DNA of 64,000 nucleotides from Kribbella jejuensis (GTDB taxonomy: Bacteria; Actinomycetota; Actinomycetes; Propionibacteriales; Kribbellaceae): the NCBI RefSeq assembly GCF_006715085.1, contig NZ_VFMM01000004.1:62001-126000 (forward strand). The letters are read 5' to 3'. Under the pieces are notes generated by a model. That model was given only the letters and a program-made list of their open reading frames with translations, was not told where the DNA came from and did no database searches. Positions 16,395 through 25,157 of the stretch are shown piece by piece; positions within the stretch are counted from its first letter, which is position 1, and each line of letters begins with the position of its first letter. Made by a program: the position numbers and the translations under genes.

Positions 16395-16727
16395 TCAGGC
16401 CCGGAAGATGTGCCGGCGGATCGCGGCCATGTTGGTGAAGATGCGGATGCCGAGTACGACGACCACACCGGTGGACAGCTGCGAGCCGACGCCGAGCTGG
16501 TCGCCCAGGTAGACGATCAGCGCCGCGATCAGCACGTTGGACACGAACGAGACGACGAACACCTTGTCGTCGAAGATCCCGTCCAGGAACGCGCGCAGCG
16601 CGCCGAACACCGCGTCGAGCGCCGCGACGACCGCGATCGGCAGGTACGGCTGGGCCCACTCCGGCACGTCGGGTGCGACCAGCAGGCCGACCACGACACC
16701 GATCACCAGACCGAGTACGGCGATCAT
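16395..16727 (-). CDS. Small basic protein family (DUF1290), Rv1824-like
   Basis: 110-residue integral membrane protein of the sbp/DUF1290 family. Three hydrophobic segments are visible: residues 2-18 (I-A-V-L-G-L-V-I-G-V-V-V-G), 30-45 around L-P-I-A-V-V-A-A-L-D-A-V-F-G, and 60-75. The family signature A-L-D-A-V-F-G-x-x-R-A is intact. A much longer frame exists upstream, but ATG 16727 overlaps the DUF881 stop (ATGA) and matches family length. Always found between two DUF881 genes in actinobacteria and near division or envelope genes in Firmicutes; molecular role unknown. Confidence 0.9.
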   Translation of the reverse strand: MIAVLGLVIGVVVGLLVAPDVPEWAQPYLPIAVVAALDAVFGALRAFLDGIFDDKVFVVSFVSNVLIAALIVYLGDQLGVGSQLSTGVVVVLGIRIFTNMAAIRRHIFRA

Positions 16728-17590
16728 CTCGGCTTCACCTTCGCATAGCGCAACGCGATCGTCGCATCGGCCGGCACCAGCAAGGAATCCTCCGTCGTGA
16801 TCGTCATCCGGACATCGAAGTTGCTCACCAGGTACTGCACCCACTGCCCGCCCGAGCTCTGCGCGAACCGGGCCGGCATGGTCGCGGTGTCCCCGATCGC
16901 GAGCACCGTGTACGGCGGGGTCAGCGAACTGTAGTCGACGGTGATCGCGCTGCCCGCGCCGCGGATCGCGGTCAGCGACGTGAGCCGGTGACCGTTCACC
17001 GAGATCGCCTCCGCGCCGGAGGTCCACAACCCGTTCACCAGCTGCTGCAGGTCGACGTCGAGCAGCCGGCCCTCCTTGGCGTCGGCGTTCTTCGCGTCGT
17101 CGATGACCGCCTTGATCCCGGGGCCGGTGACCGCGATCGCGCCGGCCTGCAGTTCGAGGTCGTCGAGCTTCTGCTGCACCGCCGCGCCGGTGCTGTCGTT
17201 GCTCAGCCCGCTCGCCTGCAGCCCGCGGACCTCGTCGGACAGCTGCGACTGGTGGGTGCGCAGTTCGTTCAGCCGGTCGTCGGCCTGGTTGATCCGGTCG
17301 ATCAGTTCCTTGCGCTGCTTCTCCGCCTCGGGCGCGGCGCGGTAGTTCTGCGCGGCGGCGATCGCGAGCAGGAAGCCGAGGACCGCGGCGGCGATCACCA
17401 GCATGATCCGGTGCCGGGAGCGGACCGGGGTGCCGCCGGAGTTCGACCGGGTCCGGGCGGCGACGGCGTACCCTTCGTCGATCGGGTGCGCCATCAGGTT
17501 GTTCAGCAGTGACATCGACGCGTCGACGCGCCGAGGAGTCGGCTGCCCAGAAGGCTGCCCAGAAGGCTGCACAGGGGCTTGCTGGGTCAC
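16724..17590 (-). CDS. DUF881 membrane protein (Rv1823-like)
   Basis: 288-residue DUF881 protein, paralogue of 15501. A short Q-P-S-G-Q repeat precedes a cytoplasmic arm with S-L-L-N-N-L-M, a transmembrane helix near residues 65-82 (I-M-L-V-I-A-A-A-V-L-G-F-L), a coiled coil (E-A-E-K-Q-R-K-E-L), and the outside DUF881 domain. GTG 17590 overlaps the phosphatidyltransferase stop as GTGA; the longer open frame upstream is antisense noise. With the small basic protein and the second DUF881 it likely forms one envelope complex. Confidence 0.9.
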   Translation of the reverse strand: MTQQAPVQPSGQPSGQPTPRRVDASMSLLNNLMAHPIDEGYAVAARTRSNSGGTPVRSRHRIMLVIAAAVLGFLLAIAAAQNYRAAPEAEKQRKELIDRINQADDRLNELRTHQSQLSDEVRGLQASGLSNDSTGAAVQQKLDDLELQAGAIAVTGPGIKAVIDDAKNADAKEGRLLDVDLQQLVNGLWTSGAEAISVNGHRLTSLTAIRGAGSAITVDYSSLTPPYTVLAIGDTATMPARFAQSSGGQWVQYLVSNFDVRMTITTEDSLLVPADATIALRYAKVKPR

Positions 17591-18183
17591 CCTGCCGAGT
17601 CCTTGATCGGTTTCACCGTCTGGACCAGGTGCCGCAGCTGCGCGAAGTAGAGCGCGCCGGCCCAGTAGTACAGCCCGGTGCCCCAGATCGCGAAGGCCCA
17701 GCCGATCACGCGGGCGAGCAGGTTGAGGGTGCTGTCGCCGTCGCCGAGCAAGAGGAGCGGGAACGCGTACAGCAGGCAGAACGTGGCGGACTTGCCGAGG
17801 AAGTGCACCGGAAGCGCGTTGAAGCCGCGGCGGTGCAGCGCCGGCAAGGTGAGCGTGAGCAGCACGTCCCGCAGCGGCAGCGCGATCGCCAGCCACCACG
17901 GGATGATGTCGCGCAGCGCCAGGCCGAGCACGGTGGCGAAGATGTAGAGCCGGTCGGCGACCGGATCGAGCATCTGGCCGAGCCGGCTGGTCTGGTTCAT
18001 CCGGCGGGCGATCTGGCCGTCGGCCCAGTCGGTGAACCCGGAGACCGCGAGCACGAGCAGCGCCCAGCCGTCCGCGTGCGGCCCGAGAATCAGCCACAGG
18101 AACAGCGGCACCCCCAGCAACCGCAGGAAACTGAGCGCGTTCGGGATCGTCCACACCCGGTCGGACACTTCCACGTCCGGCAC
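17587..18183 (-). CDS. CDP-alcohol phosphatidyltransferase (PgsA2-like)
   Basis: 198-residue polytopic membrane enzyme of phospholipid synthesis. The CDP-alcohol phosphotransferase motif D-x2-D-G-x2-A-R-x8-G-x3-D-x3-D is complete in D-W-A-D-G-Q-I-A-R-R ... L-G-Q-M-L-D-P-V-A-D-R-L (about residues 52-80). Substrate may be glycerol-3-phosphate, inositol phosphate or a phosphatidyl donor; Rv1822 in the same context is called PgsA2. I choose GTG 18183 with a GGGAGGGG site 5 bases upstream over GTG 18204. It is the first gene of the operon reading into the DUF881 genes. Confidence 0.88.
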   Translation of the reverse strand: MPDVEVSDRVWTIPNALSFLRLLGVPLFLWLILGPHADGWALLVLAVSGFTDWADGQIARRMNQTSRLGQMLDPVADRLYIFATVLGLALRDIIPWWLAIALPLRDVLLTLTLPALHRRGFNALPVHFLGKSATFCLLYAFPLLLLGDGDSTLNLLARVIGWAFAIWGTGLYYWAGALYFAQLRHLVQTVKPIKDSAG

Positions 18184-18366
18184 TCGACCCCTCCCTCTGT
18201 CCACCCTGGATACCCGTCGTCACTCTACTGGGGCGCCCGGACAGGTTTGTCTCCGGCCATGCCCCGACATTCCCCTGATACCAGAACGCCTCCGGCCGCG
18301 GCCCGCTACGGCTGCTGCTAACCAGTGACCCGATCGAGACCCCCTGGTGATGCTTACCCTTGGCAG

Positions 18367-18735
18367 ATGAAGTTCCTCGTACTGATCTACGGCAACCCGG
18401 AGTCCCGTGCGGTCTGGGACTCGTTGACCGACGAACAGAAGAAGGAAGGCATGGCGGGGTACGCCGCTCTGCACGCCGAGCTCGCCGAACGGCAGGAACT
18501 GGTGGCGTCGGAGTCGCTCGACGACCCGGGCCTCACCAAGCAGGTGCTGATCCGCGACGGCAAGCCGCTGACCACCGACGGCCCGTTCGCCGAGGTGAAG
18601 GAACAGCTGGCGGGCTTCTACCTGCTGGACTGCGACTCGATGGACCGCGCGGTCGACATCGTCGCGAAGATCCCGGAGGCGCCGTTCAGCGTCGTCGAGG
18701 TCCGGCCGGTCCGTGACCTCAGCGCGTACAGCTGA
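18367..18735 (+). CDS. YCII/DGPF-domain protein
   Basis: 122-residue YCII-family protein starting M-K-F-L-V-L-I-Y-G and carrying the D-G-P-F-A-E-V-K-E motif near residue 72, then the G-F-Y-L-L-D strand. Such DGPF proteins are the constant partners of ECF42 sigma factors, and this one precedes such a gene with a one-base stop/start overlap. Function is unknown; a small-molecule or enzyme-like ferredoxin fold is typical. ATG 18367 gives the canonical N-terminus; an earlier start would add a non-conserved leader. Confidence 0.9.
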   Translation: MKFLVLIYGNPESRAVWDSLTDEQKKEGMAGYAALHAELAERQELVASESLDDPGLTKQVLIRDGKPLTTDGPFAEVKEQLAGFYLLDCDSMDRAVDIVAKIPEAPFSVVEVRPVRDLSAYS

Positions 18736-19937
18736 TGCTCGAGGACCTGCTCCGCGAGCAGGCGCCGCAGGTGCTGGGCGCACTCGTCCGGCGCTACGGT
18801 GACTTCGACGCGTGCGAGGACGCCGTACAGGAGGCGTTGCTGGCGGCGTCCCTGCAGTGGCCGGCCGACGGCGTACCGGCGAATCCGCGGAGCTGGCTGA
18901 TCACGGTCGCGTCCCGGCGGCGGATCGAGGTACTGCGCAGCGAAGCGGCCCGCACGCGGCGCGAGGAGACCGTCGCGTCGTGGACTCCCCAGGAGCCGGC
19001 GTCGTCCGAGGACGACTCGCTGACGTTGCTGATGCTGTGTTGTCACCCGGACCTCACGCCGCAGTCGCAGGTGGCGCTCACCTTGCGCGCCGTCGGTGGA
19101 CTGACCACCGGCGAGATCGCCCGCGCCTTTCTGGTGCCTGAGGCAACGATCGGGCAACGGATCAGCCGGGCGAAGGCGAAGCTCCAGGGCGCGGTGTTCG
19201 CGATGCCGCCGGCCGCGGAACAGCCCGAGCGGCTGGCCGCCGTACTGCACGTGCTGTACCTGATCTTCAACGAGGGTTACACAGCCTCGTCCGGTACGTC
19301 GCTGCACCGGGTCGAGCTGTCCGCGGAGGCGATCCGGCTGACCCGGCTGCTGCACGCGCAGTTGCCGGCCGAGGGTGAGGTGGCGGGGCTGCTGGCGTTG
19401 ATGCTGCTCACGGACGCACGCCGGCCGGCCCGGACAACGGCCGCCGGTGCGCTCGTGCCGCTGCCGGAGCAGGATCGGACGTTGTGGGACGCGGCGTCGA
19501 TTGCCGAAGGCATCGAGTTGATCGAGGCGACGTTGCGCACGGCACCGGTCGGGCGGTACCAGTTGCAGGCGGCGATCGCGGCCGTCCACGACTCGGCCGC
19601 GAGTGCCGACGAGACGGACTGGCGCGAGATCCTGATGCTGTACGAACTCCTGGAGTCGACGGCACCCGGGCCGATGGTGACGCTGAACAGGATCGTCGCG
19701 GTCGCGATGGTGCACGGACCGGCCGCTGGGTTGAGGTTGCTCGACGACGTGGACCCCGCGCTGCGCGACCATCATCGATTGGCGGCGGTACGCGCCCACC
19801 TGCTCGAGTTGGCCGGGGACGCCGCGGCTGCTCGGGAGGCGTACGAGCTCGCCGCGCGACTCACCCAGAGCACTCCCGAGCAGGTATATCTGCTGGGTCG
19901 CGCGGCTAGCCTGGGAGCTTCGGCCGCCCCCAGCTGA
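18735..19937 (+). CDS. ECF42-type sigma factor with C-terminal extension
   Basis: 400-residue RNA polymerase sigma factor of the extracytoplasmic function class. Region 2 spans about residues 15-75 (D-F-D-A-C-E-D-A-V-Q-E-A-L and P-R-S-W-L-I-T-V-A-S-R-R-R), region 4 about 110-160 (T-L-R-A-V-G-G-L-T-T-G-E-I-A-R-A-F-L). A helical C-terminal extension of about 200 residues contains N-E-G-Y-T-A-S-S-G and ends in TPR-like helices, as in group ECF42, which lacks an anti-sigma factor and instead uses this domain. ATG overlaps the YCII stop. The 3' end overlaps the convergent methyltransferase by 32 bp. Confidence 0.93.
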   Translation: MLEDLLREQAPQVLGALVRRYGDFDACEDAVQEALLAASLQWPADGVPANPRSWLITVASRRRIEVLRSEAARTRREETVASWTPQEPASSEDDSLTLLMLCCHPDLTPQSQVALTLRAVGGLTTGEIARAFLVPEATIGQRISRAKAKLQGAVFAMPPAAEQPERLAAVLHVLYLIFNEGYTASSGTSLHRVELSAEAIRLTRLLHAQLPAEGEVAGLLALMLLTDARRPARTTAAGALVPLPEQDRTLWDAASIAEGIELIEATLRTAPVGRYQLQAAIAAVHDSAASADETDWREILMLYELLESTAPGPMVTLNRIVAVAMVHGPAAGLRLLDDVDPALRDHHRLAAVRAHLLELAGDAAAAREAYELAARLTQSTPEQVYLLGRAASLGASAAPS

Positions 19938-20676
19938 GCTCGGCCTGGATCTGCAGCTGCAGCACACCATCCTTCGCATAAGGCCGGAGCGCCTCCGCCA
20001 CACTCGCGTCGAAGCTCGCGGCTTCGTCGGCGGGCATCAGGTCACGCGCCAAGCTGGAGGTCGAGTGCAGCCTCTCGATGTAGCCGGCGACCGTCTGCGG
20101 GTAGCTGACGGGCGTCGTGCGCACTCTGCCGGTCAGGTCGAGGAGGCCCCGTTCGACGATTGCGTCGACGACGTCGAACTTCGGGTCGTAGTTCTTCTTG
20201 CGGGAGTGCCGCTCGATGATCGGGATCAGCTCCCCCAGCCAAGGCTCGTCCACCGCGCCGTGTTCGATGACGACGAGCTGGGCGTTCGGGGTCAGCTGCG
20301 GGACGATCCGGGCGAACGTCTGCTCCCAGGGCATCCAGTGGATGCTGGCGCCGGCCGTCACCAAGGCGTACGGGCCGTTGAGATCGGCGGTCTCGATCGG
20401 GTTGACCTGCCAGCTGAGGTTCGGGTGGTCGCCGCCCGGGCGCTGCTTGCCGGCGTCGACCATCGGCTGGGAGAAGTCGATCGCGTCGACATGCTCGACC
20501 CGTGGCGCGAGCGGCCGGGCGAGGGCGCCCTCGCCCGCGCCGATGTCGAGCACCCGCCGCGGTGCGTCGGTGATCAGGTCGAGGAGGCGCTCGAACACCT
20601 CGTCCGGGTACGGCGGCCGATGCCGGTATGCCTGCGCAACCGCCTGCTGCTTGAACGTCGCCGCGAGTTCCGTCAT
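19906..20676 (-). CDS. Class I SAM-dependent methyltransferase
   Basis: 256-residue Rossmann-fold methyltransferase. Motif I is V-L-D-I-G-A-G-E-G-A-L near residue 41; V-D-A-I-D-F-S gives the acidic end of strand 2; the segment A-S-I-H-W-M-P-W near 108 resembles trans-aconitate and biotin-related (Tam/BioC-like) methyltransferases. ATG 20676 is preferred; the longer frame upstream is unlike the family. The C-terminus overlaps the end of the sigma-factor gene on the other strand. Acceptor substrate is unknown. Confidence 0.85.
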   Translation of the reverse strand: MTELAATFKQQAVAQAYRHRPPYPDEVFERLLDLITDAPRRVLDIGAGEGALARPLAPRVEHVDAIDFSQPMVDAGKQRPGGDHPNLSWQVNPIETADLNGPYALVTAGASIHWMPWEQTFARIVPQLTPNAQLVVIEHGAVDEPWLGELIPIIERHSRKKNYDPKFDVVDAIVERGLLDLTGRVRTTPVSYPQTVAGYIERLHSTSSLARDLMPADEAASFDASVAEALRPYAKDGVLQLQIQAELSWGRPKLPG

Positions 20677-20828
20677 GTCTGCGAGCCTAGGCCGGGGCGG
20701 CGTACCGATCGCCGATTTCTGCTGTCGGCCGACCGCTCGTAACCGGCTGCGCCTGCTGCGGTCATGTGGCTGAAACATGTGCTTCCTACCGTGAGAGTCC
20801 ACGTCAGCCGGGGCGAGGCGGTGAGCCG

Positions 20829-23039
20829 ATGTACGAGTACGTCGACCCGTTCATCGGGACGGGCGCGACCGACCTGCCCACGCCCAAGGGCCTGGCAGCG
20901 ACCTGGTGGTGGCCCAAGCCGCAGGTCGGCAACACCCATCCGGGTGCCATGCATCCGTTCGGGATGGTGTCGGCCTGCCCGTACTCGGGTGCCTACCCGA
21001 CCGGCTACGGGCTCTACGACTTCAACACCGAGGGCGTGCCGGAACTCCTGTACGACCGCCCGGTGGCCTCCGGCTTCACGCACTTCCAGCAGTCCGGCAC
21101 CGGCGCGATCCGCAAGTACTACAACTACTTCCGGGTGACGCCGATGCTGGGCCCGCTCGACGACCTGGGCACCACGTGGGACCTGCTCGAGGAGGTGGCC
21201 GAGCCCGGCTACTACGCGGCGACGCTGAGCTCGGGGGTGCACTGCGAGCTGACGGTCGGCCCCAAGTCGGCCGTGCACAGGTACACCTTCCCGGCGAACG
21301 ACGCGGCCCGGATCGTCATCGACGCCTCCACCGGCGGCCTGGCCATCCCGCACAGCCGGACCGTGCCGCTGAAGGCGCACCTCGCGTTGCTCGAGCCCGG
21401 GGTAGCTCAGGGCGAGATCCACGTCGAGGGCGTACCGCTGGCCGTGCACCTGGAGGTCGACGCCCCGGGTTGGCGGCAGCTGCTGTGGTACGACCGGCGC
21501 CTGATGCCCGGCGGTACGCGTCTCGACTTCGACTACATCCGGCCGACGACGCTGCGGCCGTTCGGGCTGATCTTCATCGGACCGACGCGGGCCGAGCAGA
21601 CCGTCGAGGTGCGGCTGGGGTTCTCGCTGCGCGGGTGCGGGACGGCTCGCGACAATCTGCACGCGGACGTCGGCCGCGCCCCGGCGACCTTCGCCGGGCG
21701 ACGCGAACGTACGGCGGCCGGCTGGCGCGATCACCTCGGTACGGTCGAGATCAAGGCCGAGTCGGACGACCAGGCAACGGTCTTCGGCACGGCCCTCTAC
21801 CACTCAATGGTCAAGCCGTGTTTCGCCCCGGACGAGAGCCCGTCGTGGACCACGGAGGGTCCGTACGCGTTCGACATCTGCACGATGTGGGACATCTACC
21901 GCACCCAGCTCCCGCTGATGACCACGCTGTTCCCCGAGCGTTCGGTCGCGCTGGCCGGCGCGCTGCTGGCGATCTGCGAGCAGGAGGGCAACCTGCCGAT
22001 CGGCTACCGGATGGCCAAGGGCGCCGACAGGTTCTCCCGGCAGGGCAGCGCGCTTGCCCATACGTTCCTGGCCGACCTGTGCCGGCTGGACCTGCCTGGG
22101 ATCGACTGGGACTGGGCGATGGTTCACCTGGAGATGGACCTGCGCCGGACGTACGGCGAGGACTACCTGGTGCACGGCGTGGCGCACCCGATCAGTCACA
22201 CGCTCGACCTGGCGTACGCGTACCACTGCACCGCGGCGATCGCCGACAAGGTCCGCGACCGGCCGCTGGCCCAGCAGATGCGGGAGCTGGCCAAGGGCTG
22301 GCAGGCGGCGTACGACCCGGGCACCGGCTTGCTGCGTGACTCGACGTTCTACGAGGGCGGCCGGTGGAACTACTCGTTCCGGCTGTTGCACGACATGCGC
22401 GCGCGGATCGCCCTCGCCGGCGGGGACGACGCGTTCGTACGGCTGCTCGACCGGTTCTTCGGGTACGACGCCGGACCGGTCACCCAGCCGGGCGTCGCGC
22501 CGAGCGTGGCCGAGATGAACGCAGGCTACGACCTGTGCCGGTTCGAGGGCCTGAACAACGAACCCGACTACGAGGCGCCGTGGTCCTACCACTACGCCGG
22601 GCGGCCGGACCGGACCGCCGAGGTGGTGCATGCGGCGGTCGCCAACCAGTTCGGCACCGGCCGGGGCGGCCTGCCGGGGAACGACGACTCCGGCGGGCTG
22701 TCCGCGTGGTACGTGTGGGCGACGCTCGGGCTCTTCCCGGTGGCCGGGCAGAACCTGTTCCTGATCAGCGCGCCGGCCGTGGCGGAGTCCGTCACGCGGT
22801 TGCCTGCGGGCGAGTTGTCGATCACCACCACAGGATTCGAGCCGGTCGAGGCGGGCGGACCGGTGTCGTACGTCCAGTCCGTCGCGGTGGACGGCAAGAC
22901 GCTCGAACGCCCGTGGATCTCCGGACGAGAGCTGCGACGCATCCGGCACCTCCAGATCGAACTCGGTCCGCAGCCCTCCGGCTGGGGCACCCGGGTGCGG
23001 CCACCGTCCACATCCGATCCGGCTGGAGGTGTGACATGA
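20829..23039 (+). CDS. GH92 family glycosidase (alpha-mannosidase type)
   Basis: 736-residue glycoside hydrolase family 92 protein; characterised members are calcium-dependent exo-alpha-mannosidases. The N-terminus Y-V-D-P-F-I-G-T-G, then G-N-T-H-P-G-A-M-H-P-F-G-M, T-M-W-D-I-Y-R-T near 356, and the catalytic-region motif G-N-D-D-S-G-G-L-S-A-W-Y-V-W near 617 match the family. No signal peptide or lipobox is visible, unusual because most GH92 enzymes are exported. An earlier ATG exists at 20766, but 20829 gives the family N-terminus. Its stop overlaps the following glycosyltransferase start (ATGA). It may trim an intracellular or imported mannosyl compound. Confidence 0.92.
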   Translation: MYEYVDPFIGTGATDLPTPKGLAATWWWPKPQVGNTHPGAMHPFGMVSACPYSGAYPTGYGLYDFNTEGVPELLYDRPVASGFTHFQQSGTGAIRKYYNYFRVTPMLGPLDDLGTTWDLLEEVAEPGYYAATLSSGVHCELTVGPKSAVHRYTFPANDAARIVIDASTGGLAIPHSRTVPLKAHLALLEPGVAQGEIHVEGVPLAVHLEVDAPGWRQLLWYDRRLMPGGTRLDFDYIRPTTLRPFGLIFIGPTRAEQTVEVRLGFSLRGCGTARDNLHADVGRAPATFAGRRERTAAGWRDHLGTVEIKAESDDQATVFGTALYHSMVKPCFAPDESPSWTTEGPYAFDICTMWDIYRTQLPLMTTLFPERSVALAGALLAICEQEGNLPIGYRMAKGADRFSRQGSALAHTFLADLCRLDLPGIDWDWAMVHLEMDLRRTYGEDYLVHGVAHPISHTLDLAYAYHCTAAIADKVRDRPLAQQMRELAKGWQAAYDPGTGLLRDSTFYEGGRWNYSFRLLHDMRARIALAGGDDAFVRLLDRFFGYDAGPVTQPGVAPSVAEMNAGYDLCRFEGLNNEPDYEAPWSYHYAGRPDRTAEVVHAAVANQFGTGRGGLPGNDDSGGLSAWYVWATLGLFPVAGQNLFLISAPAVAESVTRLPAGELSITTTGFEPVEAGGPVSYVQSVAVDGKTLERPWISGRELRRIRHLQIELGPQPSGWGTRVRPPSTSDPAGGVT

Positions 23040-24313
23040 CCCGCCGCTTGGTGATCGTCGTCCGCGCGGACCCGGTGATCTGCGGACACTCCGGTGAGGC
23101 CCGGTGCCTCGCGGAGGTCGCGCTGACCCGCGGGTTCGACGACGTACGGATCGTGACCTGGCCGCTGGCTGCGCTGGAGGCGGCCGGGCTGCCGTTGAAA
23201 CCACTCGATCGTGTGCTGCCGTACAGCCCTGGCATCACCGTGGAGCGGCCCGGTCCGGTCGGTGACTACCGGGTCCCGGACGGGCGCTACCTGTCCGGGC
23301 TGATCGGGCGGCTGGTCGAGCTGTTCACCGACGGCGTGCCGACAGTGGCGATGTCGCTCTACCTGAGTCCGCACGCGATCGCCGTACAGGAGGCCGTTCA
23401 GGTGGCGCGCCGGATCGGGCCCGCACAGGTCACCACGATCGCTGAGGCGGTGGGGTCCGACATCACCAACGTCGTACGCGACTGTGTGGACAGCGGCCGG
23501 TTCGGGGCGGCGGCGCACATCCTGTCGGTCTACCTGGCGGCGGACCACTGCGTGGCGGTGTCGGAGTACACCAGGGACCTGATCGTTGCCTCGGCGGAGA
23601 CCCTCGACGGCATCCACGGTACGACGTTCGCGCAGCAGTGCCGGGAGCGGATCGCGATCTCGTACCCGGCGGTCGACTCGTGGTCGTACCTGTCGCTCAC
23701 CGAGGACGGCGTCGCCGAAACGCTCGCCCGGCGTGGGCTCTCGCGCGACGGGTACGTGCTGTTCCTGTCCCGGATCGCGTCGGCGAAGGGCGTCGACGAT
23801 CTGATCGACGCGTACGCCGGCTCGCGGTCGGCCGAGCGGGTCCAGCTGGTGCTTGCCGGGCGCGGGCCGCAGGAGGACGAGGTGGTGGCGCGGGTCGCGG
23901 CCGCGGGTCTGGGTGAGCGGGTGCGGGTGCTGACCGACGTGGACGATGCGGAGAAGCCGGCGCTGATGGCGGGGAGCGCGGCGTTCGTGCTGCCCACGCG
24001 CGAGCAGCCGGAGTTCGTCGAGACGTTCGGGATCGCGCTGGTCGAGAAGGCGCTGGCGGGCGGCGGGCCGATCATCACCTGCGCGACCGGCGGCGTACCG
24101 GAGGCGGTCGGCGACACGGCCCTACTGGTGCCACAGCACGACCCGGCCACGCTGCGGACCGTACTCGACGAGGTCATCTGCGACTGGACCTCCGACCAAC
24201 GAGCCGCAGCCGAGCGGCGCGCGCGAGCCCACGCGTTGCAATTCGACCGGGCAGTGGTGTTCGATCGCCTCTTCGCCGCCCTCACCGAACCGCCCGCCGT
24301 TCCGGTCGCGTGA
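23036..24313 (+). CDS. Glycosyltransferase family 4
   Basis: 425-residue GT-B-fold glycosyltransferase. The C-terminal half has the GT4 donor-binding elements: F-L-S-R-I-A-S-A-K-G near residue 243, V-L-A-G-R-G-P near 274, and E-x7-E motif E-F-V-E-T-F-G-I-A-L-V-E-K near 323, followed by T-G-G-V-P-E-A-V. The N-terminal acceptor domain starts V-V-R-A-D-P-V-I-C-G-H-S-G-E-A. ATG 23036 has GGAGG directly upstream and overlaps the GH92 stop. Pairing of a hydrolase and transferase suggests turnover or remodelling of one glycoside. Donor and acceptor unknown. Confidence 0.9.
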   Translation: MTRRLVIVVRADPVICGHSGEARCLAEVALTRGFDDVRIVTWPLAALEAAGLPLKPLDRVLPYSPGITVERPGPVGDYRVPDGRYLSGLIGRLVELFTDGVPTVAMSLYLSPHAIAVQEAVQVARRIGPAQVTTIAEAVGSDITNVVRDCVDSGRFGAAAHILSVYLAADHCVAVSEYTRDLIVASAETLDGIHGTTFAQQCRERIAISYPAVDSWSYLSLTEDGVAETLARRGLSRDGYVLFLSRIASAKGVDDLIDAYAGSRSAERVQLVLAGRGPQEDEVVARVAAAGLGERVRVLTDVDDAEKPALMAGSAAFVLPTREQPEFVETFGIALVEKALAGGGPIITCATGGVPEAVGDTALLVPQHDPATLRTVLDEVICDWTSDQRAAAERRARAHALQFDRAVVFDRLFAALTEPPAVPVA

Positions 24314-24314
24314 G

Positions 24315-25157
24315 CTAGGTCCTGTCCGGAGTGCCAGGCAGAACTTGGGCCTGGTCCGACAGCCAGGTACGGAGTTCCGTCAAGGCCTGATCCGTCGACC
24401 AGCGGGCCAGGTCGGGCCACTCGTGCTGCTTGCGCAGGTCCCGGATGAACTGCGTACCGACGTAGTTGCCGATGCGCTGCGGAAACCCGGACGCGCCGCT
24501 CAGCGTGAGGAAGCGGCGGATCACCTCGTCCTCCCCGGAGTCGAGGTTCGCGAGGATCTCGGCACGGGCAGCGGCGTCGTGTCGCCGGCAGTCCGCGAGC
24601 CAGTCGTCGTACCCGGGACCGAACCAGAGGTGCTCGGCGAGTGAGTACTGCGGGAAGAGTTCGGCCGTCAGCGCTGTGGCGAACCCCTCGCTGTAGATGT
24701 CCTGTCCGAGCGGCCCCTCGTCGGGCCACGGTTGATCGGGGAGCGGTGCCTGCAGCGCATGGGCGATCTCGTGGGCGGCGAGGATCTCGGCTGCGCGTTC
24801 GTCGGGGATCAGCTCGACGGCCAGATACAGCGTGCCGTCGGCGACCCAGCCGTTCGACGTGGCGAGGCCGACTATCGCGACACCGTTGATGTCGACGTGG
24901 GCGGCGTCAAGCATCGGTACCACGCGGGCGGCCGCCTGCTCGATCCAGCGGGTGGCGTGCGGCGCATTGGCGCGGATGCGATCGCCGTACTGCTCGTACG
25001 CCGCGAACGCCTTCTCCCGGTCCGCCGGCTGCAGCGTCCGCCCGGACCTGGTCAGGTCGTTCAGCACCTCCGGGTACTTCTCGACGTACTCGTCCCAGTC
25101 CCCGCCGGCCTGGTAGTCGAGGTACGCCGGCACCAGGTCCCGCACTGTCACGCTCAT
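24315..25157 (-). CDS. Putative zinc metallopeptidase (DUF2268-like)
   Basis: 280-residue protein with a zinc-protease-like H-E-I-A-H (HExxH) at about residues 137-141 in I-L-A-A-H-E-I-A-H-A-L, and a downstream Y-S-E-G-F-A-T-A-L whose Glu could be the third ligand (gluzincin type). No signal peptide is visible, so a cytoplasmic location is likely. The layout resembles DUF2268 predicted Zn-dependent proteases. ATG 25157 overlaps the VOC gene stop by ATGA, so the two are one operon. It converges on the glycosyltransferase with one base between stops. Activity not established. Confidence 0.75.
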   Translation of the reverse strand: MSVTVRDLVPAYLDYQAGGDWDEYVEKYPEVLNDLTRSGRTLQPADREKAFAAYEQYGDRIRANAPHATRWIEQAAARVVPMLDAAHVDINGVAIVGLATSNGWVADGTLYLAVELIPDERAAEILAAHEIAHALQAPLPDQPWPDEGPLGQDIYSEGFATALTAELFPQYSLAEHLWFGPGYDDWLADCRRHDAAARAEILANLDSGEDEVIRRFLTLSGASGFPQRIGNYVGTQFIRDLRKQHEWPDLARWSTDQALTELRTWLSDQAQVLPGTPDRT

